A stretch of DNA of 64,000 nucleotides. Source: an uncultured Lachnospiraceae bacterium. Lineage in GTDB: Bacteria; Bacillota; Clostridia; Lachnospirales; Lachnospiraceae. This document shows, piece by piece, positions 44,218-53,726 of this stretch. A program made the position numbers and the translations under genes. The notes below the pieces were generated by a model. The model saw only the letters and a list, made by a program, of their open reading frames with translations, searched no databases and had not been told where the DNA came from. Positions within the stretch are counted from its first letter, which is position 1. Each line of letters starts with the position of its first letter. The stretch spans positions 372,001 to 436,000 of the forward strand of contig CABUPO010000001.1 in NCBI GenBank assembly GCA_902493385.1. Direction: 5' to 3'.

Positions 44218-45210
44218 ATGGCATCAGGTTTTTACTTGGACCAGATTAAAAGAATATATGACGAAAGGCGAATTGTAAACCGACATATAGAAGAAGAACG
44301 TTACCGCAGGGTATGTTCTGCAATACCGGAGTTTGAATCGCTCGACTCTGACAGGTCCGATGTTATAAAAAGCAATATCAGGCAGGTTGCTTCTGGCAAT
44401 ATTCAGGCGCTTAAAGATACCAGACAGTTTATAGCAGATACTGAAAAGAAAAAAATCAGGCTATTAAAGGCAGGCGGCTTTCCAGAAGATTACCTTGACC
44501 ATATATACACATGTCCCGACTGTAAGGATACGGGCTATATAGAAGAACGAAGATGCCACTGTTTTCAAAAAGAACTTCTTAATATCCTGTACAGCCAGTC
44601 TGCACTTAAGACAGTTACGCAGTATGAGAATTTCTCTAATTTTAATATAGAATATTATCCTGACGACTATCTTGCAGACGGAAGCGATATTACTCCCCGA
44701 GACAATATTAAGAAAATTCTTAATATGTGCCGCAGTTTTATAGATAATTTTTCCGAATCCTCAGACAACCTTCTTATATACGGCCATTCCGGAGTAGGAA
44801 AAACATTTCTTTCAAACTGCATTGCAAAGGAGCTTCTCGACAAAGGATACTCTGTAATATACTTGACTTCATATCAGCTCTTTGATATCCTTGAAACGAA
44901 AGTGTTCCACCGGGAGGAGCTTGACAATATAGCTTTTGGAATACTGTCCATGCTTAACACCTGTGATTTGCTGATTATAGATGATTTAGGAACTGAAATG
45001 ACCAACAAATTCACCGAAGTACAGCTTTTTATGTGCATGCAGGAAAGAATTAAGAATAAGCTTTCAACAATTATATCAACCAATCTTTCTTTTGATGATA
45101 TTAACAGCACCTACAGCGAAAGAATTTTTTCGCGTCTTACGGGGCACTATAGACTTGTAAAGATAACCGGTAACGATATCAGAATTAAAAAAGCGCTGGA
45201 ACAATTATAA
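44218..45210 (+). CDS. DnaI/DnaC-like helicase loader ATPase
   Basis: AAA+ ATPase that delivers the replicative helicase to DNA. The 330 residues have an N-terminal helicase-binding part with a zinc motif CPDCKDTG near residue 100 and CHC near 113, then Walker A YGHSGVGKTFLSN near residue 187, Walker B LLIIDDLGTE near residue 255 and a final arginine-finger region YSERIFSRLTGHY. GGAGG lies 11 nt before the ATG. It follows the dnaD-like gene after 68 nt in the same operon. Confidence 0.94.
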   Translation: MASGFYLDQIKRIYDERRIVNRHIEEERYRRVCSAIPEFESLDSDRSDVIKSNIRQVASGNIQALKDTRQFIADTEKKKIRLLKAGGFPEDYLDHIYTCPDCKDTGYIEERRCHCFQKELLNILYSQSALKTVTQYENFSNFNIEYYPDDYLADGSDITPRDNIKKILNMCRSFIDNFSESSDNLLIYGHSGVGKTFLSNCIAKELLDKGYSVIYLTSYQLFDILETKVFHREELDNIAFGILSMLNTCDLLIIDDLGTEMTNKFTEVQLFMCMQERIKNKLSTIISTNLSFDDINSTYSERIFSRLTGHYRLVKITGNDIRIKKALEQL

Positions 45211-45223
45211 ACGGAGGAAAACA

Positions 45224-46396
45224 ATGAGCAAAGAAGAATCATTTACCGAAAAAATACCTTATGGCGAGCTTGGAATAATTGCTCTTGAAAGCAGCCGTAT
45301 AATAGGGAACAGAGTCAACGACTATATCGTCAACTGGCGTACCGGCCATGAGCATGAACATTTGCAGTCAGTTGCATTTGCCGGTTACAAAAAGGATTCA
45401 TACCTTATAGACTGCATATGTCCAAGATTCGGTTCCGGCGAGGCAAAGGGAATTGTAAAAGAATCCGTTCGCGGAATGGATTTGTATATACTCGTTGATG
45501 TATGCAATTACAGCCTTACCTATTCGGTATGCGGCTATGAGAACCATATGTCGCCGGACGATCATTATCAGGACCTCAAGAGAATTATCTCTGCCATAGG
45601 CGGTAAAGCCAGAAGAATCACCGTTATAATGCCATTCTTATATGAAAGCAGACAGCATAAAAGAAGCGGCAGGGAATCGCTTGACTGTGCGCTTGCTCTT
45701 CAGGAGCTTACTAATATGGGCGTTGAGAGCATTATTACATTTGACGCACACGACCCTCGTGTTCAGAATGCAATTCCTCTTAAAAGCTTTGAGACTGTTC
45801 AGCCTACATACCAGTTCATTAAGGCTATGTTAAAGAATGTCCCTAACCTTTCTCTTGACGCAGGACATATGATGATAATAAGTCCTGACGAAGGAGCTAT
45901 GGGACGCGCCGTATACTTTGCCAACGTTCTTGGAATAGACGTAGGAATGTTCTATAAAAGAAGAGATTATTCGACCATTGTAGGCGGACGCAATCCAATT
46001 GTTGCTCATGAATTTCTCGGCGCAGACGTTGAGGGTAAAGACGTAATTATTATAGACGATATGATTTCTTCCGGAGAAAGCGTATTTGACGTTGCTACAG
46101 AGCTTAAAAGAAGAAAAGCCAACAGAATATTTGTCGCAGCTACTTTCGGTCTCTTTACTAACGGGCTTGCCAAATTTGATCAGGCGTATGAAAGCGGACT
46201 TATATACCGTATACTTACTACTAATCTTATTTATCAGACGGACGAGCTCCTCAAACGCGAATATTATATTAACGTAGATATGAGCAAATATATCGCCCTT
46301 CTTGTAGATACGCTTAATCATGATTCCTCAATAAGCGACCTGTTAAGTCCAACTGAAAGGATTCAGAATATACTTAAAAAATATAATCAAAGATAG
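45224..46396 (+). CDS. ribose-phosphate pyrophosphokinase
   Basis: Makes PRPP from ribose-5-phosphate and ATP for nucleotide, His and Trp synthesis. The 390 residues are longer than the usual 310-320 because of an N-terminal extension and insertions; the core has MPFLYESRQHKRSGRESLDC (flexible loop), FDAHDPRVQNA (metal-binding) and the PRPP loop VIIIDDMISSGES. It follows dnaI by 13 nt with GGAGG before the ATG. This long form is common in Lachnospiraceae; whether it is the only PRPP synthetase cannot be told from here. Confidence 0.92.
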   Translation: MSKEESFTEKIPYGELGIIALESSRIIGNRVNDYIVNWRTGHEHEHLQSVAFAGYKKDSYLIDCICPRFGSGEAKGIVKESVRGMDLYILVDVCNYSLTYSVCGYENHMSPDDHYQDLKRIISAIGGKARRITVIMPFLYESRQHKRSGRESLDCALALQELTNMGVESIITFDAHDPRVQNAIPLKSFETVQPTYQFIKAMLKNVPNLSLDAGHMMIISPDEGAMGRAVYFANVLGIDVGMFYKRRDYSTIVGGRNPIVAHEFLGADVEGKDVIIIDDMISSGESVFDVATELKRRKANRIFVAATFGLFTNGLAKFDQAYESGLIYRILTTNLIYQTDELLKREYYINVDMSKYIALLVDTLNHDSSISDLLSPTERIQNILKKYNQR

Positions 46397-46410
46397 CTAC
46401 AGACTTAAAA

Positions 46411-46458
46411 ACTGCTCAGCCCGGACTATTTATTATGTCCAGGCTGAGCAGTTTCATG
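46411..46458. terminator. terminator between convergent operons
   Basis: ACTGCTCAGCC pairs with GGCTGAGCAGT, with an inner GGAC/GTCC pair around an AT-rich loop. A/T flanks serve both the PRPP synthetase gene and the Spx/ArsC-like gene. Confidence 0.8.
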
Positions 46459-46483
46459 TTTTGTATCTGTCTCTTCCAAATCC

Positions 46484-46831
46484 TTATAATAAATTTTCCC
46501 ACTCAGCTTCTTTAAAACCTACAACCACCTTATCTTTACCTATCACAATCGGGCGTTTTACAAGCATTCCGTTAGTGGCAAGAAGCTTCAGCTGGTCATC
46601 TTCACTCATAAATGGAAGCTTTTCCTTTAGATGCATTTCTTTATAAAGCATACCGCTGGTATTGAAAAACTTCTTCAACGTAAGTCCACTCTCCCTATAC
46701 CATTCCTTTAATTCATCATAAGAAGGGTTGTTCTCTGCAATATGACGCTCTGTATATTCTAAATTATGCTCATCCAGCCATTTCTTAGCCTTCTTACAAG
46801 TTGAACATTTTGGATAACATAAAAACAGCAT
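46484..46831 (-). CDS. Spx/ArsC-family thioredoxin-fold protein
   Basis: Member of the arsenate-reductase-like family that includes Spx. The 115 residues have the redox pair CSTC near residue 9 (YPKCSTCKKAKKWL), KKFFNTSGMLYKE and the C-terminal VKRPIVIGKDKVVVGF. The CxxC and full ArsC core point to a YffB/YusI or Spx-type role rather than classical arsenic resistance, and no ars genes are near. GGAGGAG lies 5 nt before the ATG. It follows glgB by 28 nt. Confidence 0.88.
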   Translation of the reverse strand: MLFLCYPKCSTCKKAKKWLDEHNLEYTERHIAENNPSYDELKEWYRESGLTLKKFFNTSGMLYKEMHLKEKLPFMSEDDQLKLLATNGMLVKRPIVIGKDKVVVGFKEAEWENLL

Positions 46832-46859
46832 TTTTCTCCTCCACATTTTCACATTTCGC

Positions 46860-48875
46860 TTAATGCTTTTTTTTCCCTGATTTCGATTTAGAGCCTGCTG
46901 CGCGGGACTTTGTCTTAGCCTTTGGCTTTGGCGCAGAATAATCATATTTAAATATCCTGACGCTAAGCGGCGGAAGCTCAATTTCAAGCGTGTAATCCCT
47001 GCCTGAATATTTTTCTTTTTTAGCTGTAAGAACTTCCTTTACAGATTGTCCCATGCCTCCATAGACTGCATCGTCCGAATTAAGTATCTGTGTATATCTG
47101 CCCGGACACGGCACTCCTATTTTGTATGCCTTATGCTCTACAGGCGTAAAATTATAGATGAACAAAAGCTGGTCTTTTGCTTTTGAGCCTCTTCTCACAA
47201 ATGATACAACGCTGTTCTTGTTATCGTCGCAGCTCATCCACTCAAATCCCATAGGGTCACAATCATTATAATACATTGCATCATAGGTATTATATATTTC
47301 ATTAAGCTTCTTAACATACTGTCTCATGCCTTCATGCTCAGGAAATTCAAGCATCTCCCAGCTAAGCGCAACAGCTTCATTCCATTCATTCGTCTGTGCA
47401 AAATCCTGTCCCATAAACAAAAGCTTTTTACCAGGATGTCCGTACATGAAACCATAAGCCGTTCTAAGATTGGCAAACTTCTGCGCGGGCTCTCCCGGCA
47501 TCTTATATATCATTGAAGCCTTCCCGTGAACTACTTCATCATGAGACAGCACCTGAATAAAATTCTCACTGTAAGCGTACATCATACTAAAGCAAAGCTT
47601 TCCGTGATTACCTGCGCGGAAAAGCGGGTCCGTCTTCATATAATCAAGGAAATCATTCATCCAGCCCATGTTCCATTTAAATGTAAAGCCAAGACCTCCA
47701 AAGCTTGCCGGCGCAGTAACTCCGGCCCATGCAGTAGATTCCTCTGCTATCATATATACGCCCGGCGCGCGGGTTTCAATTACGGTATTAAGATGCTTAA
47801 AAAATTCTATGACATCCCTGTTCTCATTGCTTCCGTCAGGATTAGGAAGCCACTCGCCATCCTGTTTGCCGTAGTCAAGATAAAGCATAGACGCAACGGC
47901 GTCAACCCTTAACGCGTCTATATGATATTCATTTGCCCAGTAAAGCGCATTGGCAATAAGGAAATTACTTACCTCACGTCTGCCATAGTCAAATATATAT
48001 GTTCCCCAGTCAGGATGTTCTCCACGTCTCGGATCAGCACATTCATATAACGGAGTGCCGTCAAATCTTGCCAGCCCGTGAGCATCTCTCGGAAAATGCG
48101 CGGGAACCCAGTCAAGGATTACCGAAATTCCAAGCTCATGCATATGGTTAATAAAATACTTAAAATCCTCCGGGGTACCGTATCTGCTTGTCGGCGCATA
48201 ATAACCTGTTACCTGGTAACCCCATGAACCGTCAAACGGATATTCCGATATACCCATAAGCTCAACATGCGTATATCCCATATCAGTCAGATAACAGCCA
48301 AGCTCTTTTGCAAGCCTTCTGTAATTATAAAAGCCGTCGTCTTGCCCGTTATCCTCCTTTTTCCACGCTCCCGGATGACACTCATATATAGTCATTGGTT
48401 TTCTGCGTCTTTCTTCCCTGTCAGTCGCGGCGCGCTTTTTCATCCAAACCGAATCGCTCCACTTATAATTATCCGCATCATATACTATAGACGCATTCGC
48501 CGGCCTTAGTTCACAAAAACATCCGTAAGGGTCTGTCTTATATGCCAAATCTCCTGCTTTGGTTTTAATACAGTATTTGTATACCTCGCCCTGCTTTATT
48601 CCCGGTATAAAAAGCTCATATATTCCCGAATCAGCAATACGGCTCATATGATTGGCATCAGCGTCCCAGCCGTTAAAGTTACCGACAACGCTTGCTCCGT
48701 CCGCATTAGGCGCCCATACCGCAAAATATGTTCCGGACACTCCATTAAGCGTCATAAGATGTGCTCCCAGCTTCTTATATATCTCATAATGTGTTCCTTC
48801 TGCAAAAAGATATCTGTCAAATTCTGTGATAACATCCCCGCTATTGTAAGATGTATCCTTATGGTTTTCCTGCAT
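46860..48875 (-). CDS. glgB: 1,4-alpha-glucan branching enzyme
   Basis: Cuts alpha-1,4 chains and rejoins them as alpha-1,6 branches in glycogen. The 671 residues have an N-terminal CBM48 domain (YFAVWAPNADGASVVGNFNGW) and a GH13 barrel: DALRVDAVASM (nucleophile Asp), YMIAEESTAW (acid/base Glu) and VLSHDEVVHGK. The last 25 residues are a Lys/Ser-rich tail, which is unusual. It is followed by the Spx-like gene and preceded by phosphoglucomutase (29 nt), forming a glycogen operon. Confidence 0.96.
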   Translation of the reverse strand: MQENHKDTSYNSGDVITEFDRYLFAEGTHYEIYKKLGAHLMTLNGVSGTYFAVWAPNADGASVVGNFNGWDADANHMSRIADSGIYELFIPGIKQGEVYKYCIKTKAGDLAYKTDPYGCFCELRPANASIVYDADNYKWSDSVWMKKRAATDREERRRKPMTIYECHPGAWKKEDNGQDDGFYNYRRLAKELGCYLTDMGYTHVELMGISEYPFDGSWGYQVTGYYAPTSRYGTPEDFKYFINHMHELGISVILDWVPAHFPRDAHGLARFDGTPLYECADPRRGEHPDWGTYIFDYGRREVSNFLIANALYWANEYHIDALRVDAVASMLYLDYGKQDGEWLPNPDGSNENRDVIEFFKHLNTVIETRAPGVYMIAEESTAWAGVTAPASFGGLGFTFKWNMGWMNDFLDYMKTDPLFRAGNHGKLCFSMMYAYSENFIQVLSHDEVVHGKASMIYKMPGEPAQKFANLRTAYGFMYGHPGKKLLFMGQDFAQTNEWNEAVALSWEMLEFPEHEGMRQYVKKLNEIYNTYDAMYYNDCDPMGFEWMSCDDNKNSVVSFVRRGSKAKDQLLFIYNFTPVEHKAYKIGVPCPGRYTQILNSDDAVYGGMGQSVKEVLTAKKEKYSGRDYTLEIELPPLSVRIFKYDYSAPKPKAKTKSRAAGSKSKSGKKKH

Positions 48876-48904
48876 TATGCATCACTCCTGTATTTCATAA
48901 ATAT

Positions 48905-50641
48905 TTACGCAGTTATATCATCTATCATCGCAAGAACTGCTTCTGCAAATGCAGCTGATTTATCTTCTGCATCCTTAAGGCTGTTACCAACTATTCCATA
49001 GTAGAACTTTACTTTAGGCTCGGTTCCCGACGGCCTTACACAGAACCATGCATTATTCTCAAGCTCATAATACAGCACATTAGAGGCAGGAAGTCCTGTA
49101 GGGGTAACGCTTCCGGAAGCCATATCGGTAATGGTATTAAGCTTATAATCTCTTGCAGCCAAAACCTTATAGCCTCCAACCTCCTTTGGAGTATCAGCTC
49201 TCAGCGATTCCATTATTGCCTGTATTTTTTCAAGCCCTTCCTTACCCTTCATTGTAATTGCTGTCACGTCATCCTTATAATATCCGTATCTCTCATACAT
49301 ATCAAGCATTGCGTCCCACAAAGACTTGCCCTGTGTTTTATAATATGCAGCAGCCTCGCACAGCTTCATAACTGCAACGATTGCGTCTTTATCACGTGCA
49401 TGTGTTCCTACAAGGCATCCGTAGCTTTCTTCAAATCCGAACAGATAATGACCTTTTCCCGACTTTTCAAATTCAAGTATCTGCTGTCCGATATACTTGA
49501 AGCCGGTAAGAACCTCTATCAGCTTAACCCCATAATATCTGGCTATCTCGTCAGCCATATTAGAGGAAACGATTGTCTTTACCAGTACGCCGTCGTCAGG
49601 AAGACCCTCCGTTTGTTTTCTCTGTCCTATTTCATAGTCTCCTATAAGACATCCTGACATATTACCTGTAAGCGTTATATATTCTCCACTTGCATAATCC
49701 TTTACATATACTCCAAGCCTGTCCGCATCAGGGTCCGTAGCAAGAACAAGATCCGCCGAAACCTCCTTTGCAAGCTTAAGAGCAAGCTCAAATGCTTCTG
49801 CCGCCTCAGGATTCGGATAACTTACCGTAGGAAATTCTCCGTCAGGAAGCTCCTGTTCAGGCACAACGTACACATTCTTAAAGCCCATCTCTGAAAGGAT
49901 TCTTCTTGCAGGTATATTACCTGTTCCGTGAAGAGGCGTATATACAATTTTGATGCTGTCGCATACTGCGTCTATACTGTCCTGATGTATAATCAGCTTT
50001 TTAAGGCATGCAATATAGCTGTCGTCTACGGCCTGTCCTATAACCTCATACAGACCTTCCTTAACGGCGTCTTCCTTTGCCATTGTCTTTACTGCAGAAT
50101 AATCTGTTACAGCTTTAACCTCATCCATTATTCCGGTATCATGAGGCGGCGTAATCTGGGCTCCGTCCTCCCAGTACACCTTATATCCGTTGTATTCAGG
50201 AGGATTATGGCTGGCAGTAATATTAATACCCGCTATACAGTGAAGCTCTCTTACTGCAAATGACAGTTCAGGAGTCGGCCTTAAGCTCTCAAATATATAA
50301 GCTTTTATCCCGTTTGCCGCAAGGCATAACGCCGCTTCATCAGCAAACTCCGGCGACATTCTTCTTGAATCATACGCTATGGCAACGGCGCTGTCCTTTC
50401 TGTTCTGCTTATTAATATAATTAGCCAGTCCCTGAGTAGCTTTCCTTACAGTATATATATTCATTCTGTTCGTTCCCGCTCCGATTACTCCCCTGAGTCC
50501 AGCAGTCCCAAACTCCAAATCTCTGTAAAACCTGTCTTGTATCTCCGCTTCATCTCCATTGAGATTTTTAAGCTCCTCTATCGTATCCTTATCAAAGTAT
50601 GGATTACTAATCCATGATTCATACATTTCTTTATAGTGCAT
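48905..50641 (-). CDS. phosphoglucomutase (alpha-D-phosphohexomutase family)
   Basis: Interconverts glucose-6-phosphate and glucose-1-phosphate, supplying GlgC. The 578 residues have RFYRDLEFGTAGLRGVIGAG at the start, the phosphoserine loop NITASHNPPEYNGYK near residue 145, the metal loop ATDPDADRLGV near residue 300, the sugar loop GFEESYG and the C-terminal RPSGTEPKVKFY. I chose the ATG at 50641, with GGAGG 8 nt upstream. Upstream of glgB, consistent with glycogen synthesis; the family also acts on phosphomannose. Confidence 0.94.
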   Translation of the reverse strand: MHYKEMYESWISNPYFDKDTIEELKNLNGDEAEIQDRFYRDLEFGTAGLRGVIGAGTNRMNIYTVRKATQGLANYINKQNRKDSAVAIAYDSRRMSPEFADEAALCLAANGIKAYIFESLRPTPELSFAVRELHCIAGINITASHNPPEYNGYKVYWEDGAQITPPHDTGIMDEVKAVTDYSAVKTMAKEDAVKEGLYEVIGQAVDDSYIACLKKLIIHQDSIDAVCDSIKIVYTPLHGTGNIPARRILSEMGFKNVYVVPEQELPDGEFPTVSYPNPEAAEAFELALKLAKEVSADLVLATDPDADRLGVYVKDYASGEYITLTGNMSGCLIGDYEIGQRKQTEGLPDDGVLVKTIVSSNMADEIARYYGVKLIEVLTGFKYIGQQILEFEKSGKGHYLFGFEESYGCLVGTHARDKDAIVAVMKLCEAAAYYKTQGKSLWDAMLDMYERYGYYKDDVTAITMKGKEGLEKIQAIMESLRADTPKEVGGYKVLAARDYKLNTITDMASGSVTPTGLPASNVLYYELENNAWFCVRPSGTEPKVKFYYGIVGNSLKDAEDKSAAFAEAVLAMIDDITA

Positions 50642-50722
50642 CAGCACGGCCTCCTTTATTTTTTATTAAAACTATACCAAATTTTTATGATTCTTTCAAC
50701 TAAAACATAGCAAATAAATCAT

Positions 50723-51709
50723 TTATGGCATAATTTCACGTATAAATCTTTCTCTGTCGTCAAACTGGCTGTTAATAGTCTCGAGCTTCCGCATATTTTT
50801 TGCCGTCATCAGAGTTTTTTTGCCGTTCATATAATAGCTTGACAGCTTCCAGAATTTTTCCGGATACATTAAAAATATGCCCAGTATATTTCTCTCTATA
50901 TCATCGAGCGGTTTTATACTTTCATAACCCTTAATCACCGCGTCGCCATATGCGCTGTTCCACTCGTTCTTTTCCATGACCTTTCTAAGGAAATAATACA
51001 AATCTAAAAGCTGCATTCCATATGCACATTTATCAAATACTGTCGTTGCGATTCCATCGCTGCACATAATTATATTATGATACGTGTATGAACCGTGATA
51101 CACCTGTCCTTCTTTTTCCACACGCCGGCAAAATTCCTGATAGCTTCCGCCCGTAAGCATTTCCACCGCCTTTTTCCCCTGCTCAAAATACATAGGAAAG
51201 ACTTTAAGAAGCTCGATTTTAAATTCATTTTTATCTTTATTCCCTTTTATATAATTGCGTATACGCCGAAGCTCCGTCTGATGTCTGTTAAATACGTCAA
51301 GAATATCCTCCGCTCCTACGCAGGTGACAGCTTCATCCTTTTTTATACCCAAAAGGCTTTTATGAAGCAGCGCCATATTCTGAGACGCCGCATATACGTC
51401 GTTTTTTTCTTTTAAATTGCATTCATTCCCGATATACCAGTCTCTTATCGTATATCGTGCGCCTCTTGGCCCAGGCGTGCTTATATTGCCCTCATTATTT
51501 AAATTAAACGCATCTATTTTAACAAATCCGTTTGCCCTCAAATGCATGCTTACTCTGTTTTCCCATACAAGCCGGCCCGCAGATGCATGAGTCTCCTGCA
51601 TAAGCTTGTAACCTTTATCCGTATCCAGAAGAACGGCCCCTCTTACCCGTCCCATTCCCTTCACAAAAAAATTGTACCCGGAAAGCACATCGTCAAATCT
51701 GTCCTCCAT
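50723..51709 (-). CDS. CotS-like spore coat kinase-fold protein
   Basis: Predicted spore coat or coat-associated protein with an aminoglycoside-phosphotransferase fold. The 328 residues align with CotS/YutH-type proteins: VRGAVLLDTDKGYKLMQE in the N-lobe and YHGSYTYHNI near residue 212 in place of the catalytic HGDxxxxN loop, so the catalytic Asp is Ser. FDKCAYGM follows where the metal-binding Asp lies. It may therefore be a pseudokinase. The ATG at 51709 has AAGGGGG 8 nt upstream. It lies 81 nt before phosphoglucomutase on the same strand. Confidence 0.82.
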   Translation of the reverse strand: MEDRFDDVLSGYNFFVKGMGRVRGAVLLDTDKGYKLMQETHASAGRLVWENRVSMHLRANGFVKIDAFNLNNEGNISTPGPRGARYTIRDWYIGNECNLKEKNDVYAASQNMALLHKSLLGIKKDEAVTCVGAEDILDVFNRHQTELRRIRNYIKGNKDKNEFKIELLKVFPMYFEQGKKAVEMLTGGSYQEFCRRVEKEGQVYHGSYTYHNIIMCSDGIATTVFDKCAYGMQLLDLYYFLRKVMEKNEWNSAYGDAVIKGYESIKPLDDIERNILGIFLMYPEKFWKLSSYYMNGKKTLMTAKNMRKLETINSQFDDRERFIREIMP

Positions 51710-51842
51710 AGGTAATCCCCCTTGCGGCATACAGCCGGTAAATTGTGTCTGTTCAATCTTATGAAGCTATACGGTGTTTCATTCCAAATAATGAAGAATA
51801 CTTAATACTTACATGAATAGATTATTGTGAGGAGGATTGAAA

Positions 51843-53615
51843 ATGCCACGAAAATATATCCGTATTATAAGTTTTGTACTATTATTATCATTATTTACGG
51901 GATGCGCCGCTTTTAATAAAGCTTCCAGACACCCGGAATCATCTTCATCAGATGCGGTAAAAACATTTAACTCCATATGCGACGAGCTCACTAATCATAT
52001 TCTTACTTCAGACGGCATTACCCTGAATTACTCTTTATCAGACCCCGAAGCTTACGGAATTAACGAACGATACGCTTCTCTTGGCGAATATGGAACAGAT
52101 GCGTTTTTAAATGAATACGCCTATTATGAAAACATGCTTGCAAGGCTTAATGAAGTAAACAAACAAAAGCTTTCGGATAACGATTCATTTACATACGACA
52201 TTATAAGGAAATCCTTAAGCCGCTATGACGGCATTGACAAATTTATTCTTTATGAAGAACCGCTTGCGCCAATTTCAGGTATTCAGGCACAGCTTCCCGT
52301 TCTCCTTGCCGAGTATAATTTTTACAATAAAGAAGAAATAGATGCATATTTTCATATAATCGAAAGCGTACCGGCTTATTTTCAAAGCGTTATTTCTTAT
52401 GAGCAAAAAAAGGCTGCGGCAAATCTTTTCATGGACTCTTCTATTGCAGACGAAATAATAACCCAGTGCAGCGATTTTATAAATAAGCCTGAAAATAATT
52501 ATCTTATAGAAGTGTTTGAGGACAATATTTCAGGCGTACCAGAAATTACAGAAGCACAGGTTAAAGAATACTCCGCAAAAAATAAGGAGCTTATCACAAA
52601 TACCCTTATTCCTGCCTACAGCGAGCTTATAAACGCGCTAACTGCGCTTAAAGACGGCGAAACGCGGGGAGGTCTGTGTACTCTGCCTTATGGCAAAGAT
52701 TATTATGAACATCTTTTATGCGACCAGACCGGGTCTGACAAATCGCCAAAGGAGCTTTATAACCTGCTTTCCCGCACATTACGCGACTGCCGCACAAATA
52801 TAGCAAAGGCTGCGGCTGCTGACCCTTCTATAGTAAACAGGCTTGACAATCCCGCCTATCCGTCTTACGACCCTGAGACTATCATGAAGTATCTTACAGA
52901 TAATATTACATGCGAGTTTCCTGCTCCGGACCAAAAGATGACGTCATACCGTATAAAATATGTCCACCCGTCACTCGAAGGCACTTTAAGTCCGGCAATG
53001 TATATAACTCCGCCTATTGATACTGACAGCACGGATTCCATATACATCAATAATGCGTCTACAGATAAAAGCTCGCTTTTTCCGACTCTCGCACATGAAG
53101 GCTTTCCAGGACATATGTATCAGATGAGATATTTTATGTCTTCATCGCCTCATCCACTCCGTCTGCTTTTGAATTTTGGAGGGTACTGCGAAGGTTGGGC
53201 CACATATGCGGAGCTGTTCTCATACGATATTTCAGGGCTCGATACTGGCATAAGCTCCATACTTAAAAATAACAAGCTCAGCATTTTATGCATATACAGC
53301 TTACTGGATATCGGAATACACTATTATGGATGGGATAAAGAAAAAACCTCCGACCTTCTTGCCGATAACGGAATAACAGACCCTGAAATAACCAGCGAAA
53401 TATATATGGCTGTTCTGTCCGAGCCAGGGCTTTATCCAAAATATACCGTATCGTGTATTGAATTTTTACAGCTCAGGGAAAAAGCCGAAAACAAATTAAA
53501 AAATAAATTTGACGCATGCACCTACCACGACTTTATACTTAAGACCGGTCCGGCATGGTTTTCGCTGCTTAACGACAGGCTGGATGAGTGGCTGGATACA
53601 CAGTCCGGCATTTGA
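51843..53615 (+). CDS. DUF885 family lipoprotein, putative zinc metallopeptidase
   Basis: Predicted membrane-anchored extracellular peptidase-like protein. The 590 residues start with a lipoprotein signal (LLLSLFTGCAA, lipid-modified Cys) and match the DUF885 family throughout. The zinc-type motif LAHEGFPGHMYQ (HExxPGH) lies near residue 415, followed by the YCEGWATYAELF segment with the further conserved Glu. GGAGG lies 7 nt before the ATG. Function of these lipoproteins is not established. It is monocistronic, with pckA after it from its own promoter. Confidence 0.9.
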   Translation: MPRKYIRIISFVLLLSLFTGCAAFNKASRHPESSSSDAVKTFNSICDELTNHILTSDGITLNYSLSDPEAYGINERYASLGEYGTDAFLNEYAYYENMLARLNEVNKQKLSDNDSFTYDIIRKSLSRYDGIDKFILYEEPLAPISGIQAQLPVLLAEYNFYNKEEIDAYFHIIESVPAYFQSVISYEQKKAAANLFMDSSIADEIITQCSDFINKPENNYLIEVFEDNISGVPEITEAQVKEYSAKNKELITNTLIPAYSELINALTALKDGETRGGLCTLPYGKDYYEHLLCDQTGSDKSPKELYNLLSRTLRDCRTNIAKAAAADPSIVNRLDNPAYPSYDPETIMKYLTDNITCEFPAPDQKMTSYRIKYVHPSLEGTLSPAMYITPPIDTDSTDSIYINNASTDKSSLFPTLAHEGFPGHMYQMRYFMSSSPHPLRLLLNFGGYCEGWATYAELFSYDISGLDTGISSILKNNKLSILCIYSLLDIGIHYYGWDKEKTSDLLADNGITDPEITSEIYMAVLSEPGLYPKYTVSCIEFLQLREKAENKLKNKFDACTYHDFILKTGPAWFSLLNDRLDEWLDTQSGI

Positions 53616-53637
53616 TATTTTTTTAACATTTAATATG

Positions 53638-53666
53638 TTGACTTTTAACATTGTCAAATCTATAAT
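53638..53666 (+). promoter_or_regulatory. sigma-A promoter of pckA
   Basis: TTGACT (53638-53643), exactly 17 nt, TATAAT (53661-53666). The strong match fits the highly expressed-looking gene that follows at 53727. Confidence 0.8.
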
Positions 53667-53726
53667 AACAAATAGATTCGGCTTATAGGCGCCGATATAT
53701 ATATACGAAATCTAGGAGGTAAAAAT

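Noticed and set aside
46484..46831. Arsenate resistance gene
   Set aside because: The protein has the ArsC fold, but no arsR, arsB or acr3 gene is near; it is the end of a glycogen operon and fits the Spx/YffB-type group better.
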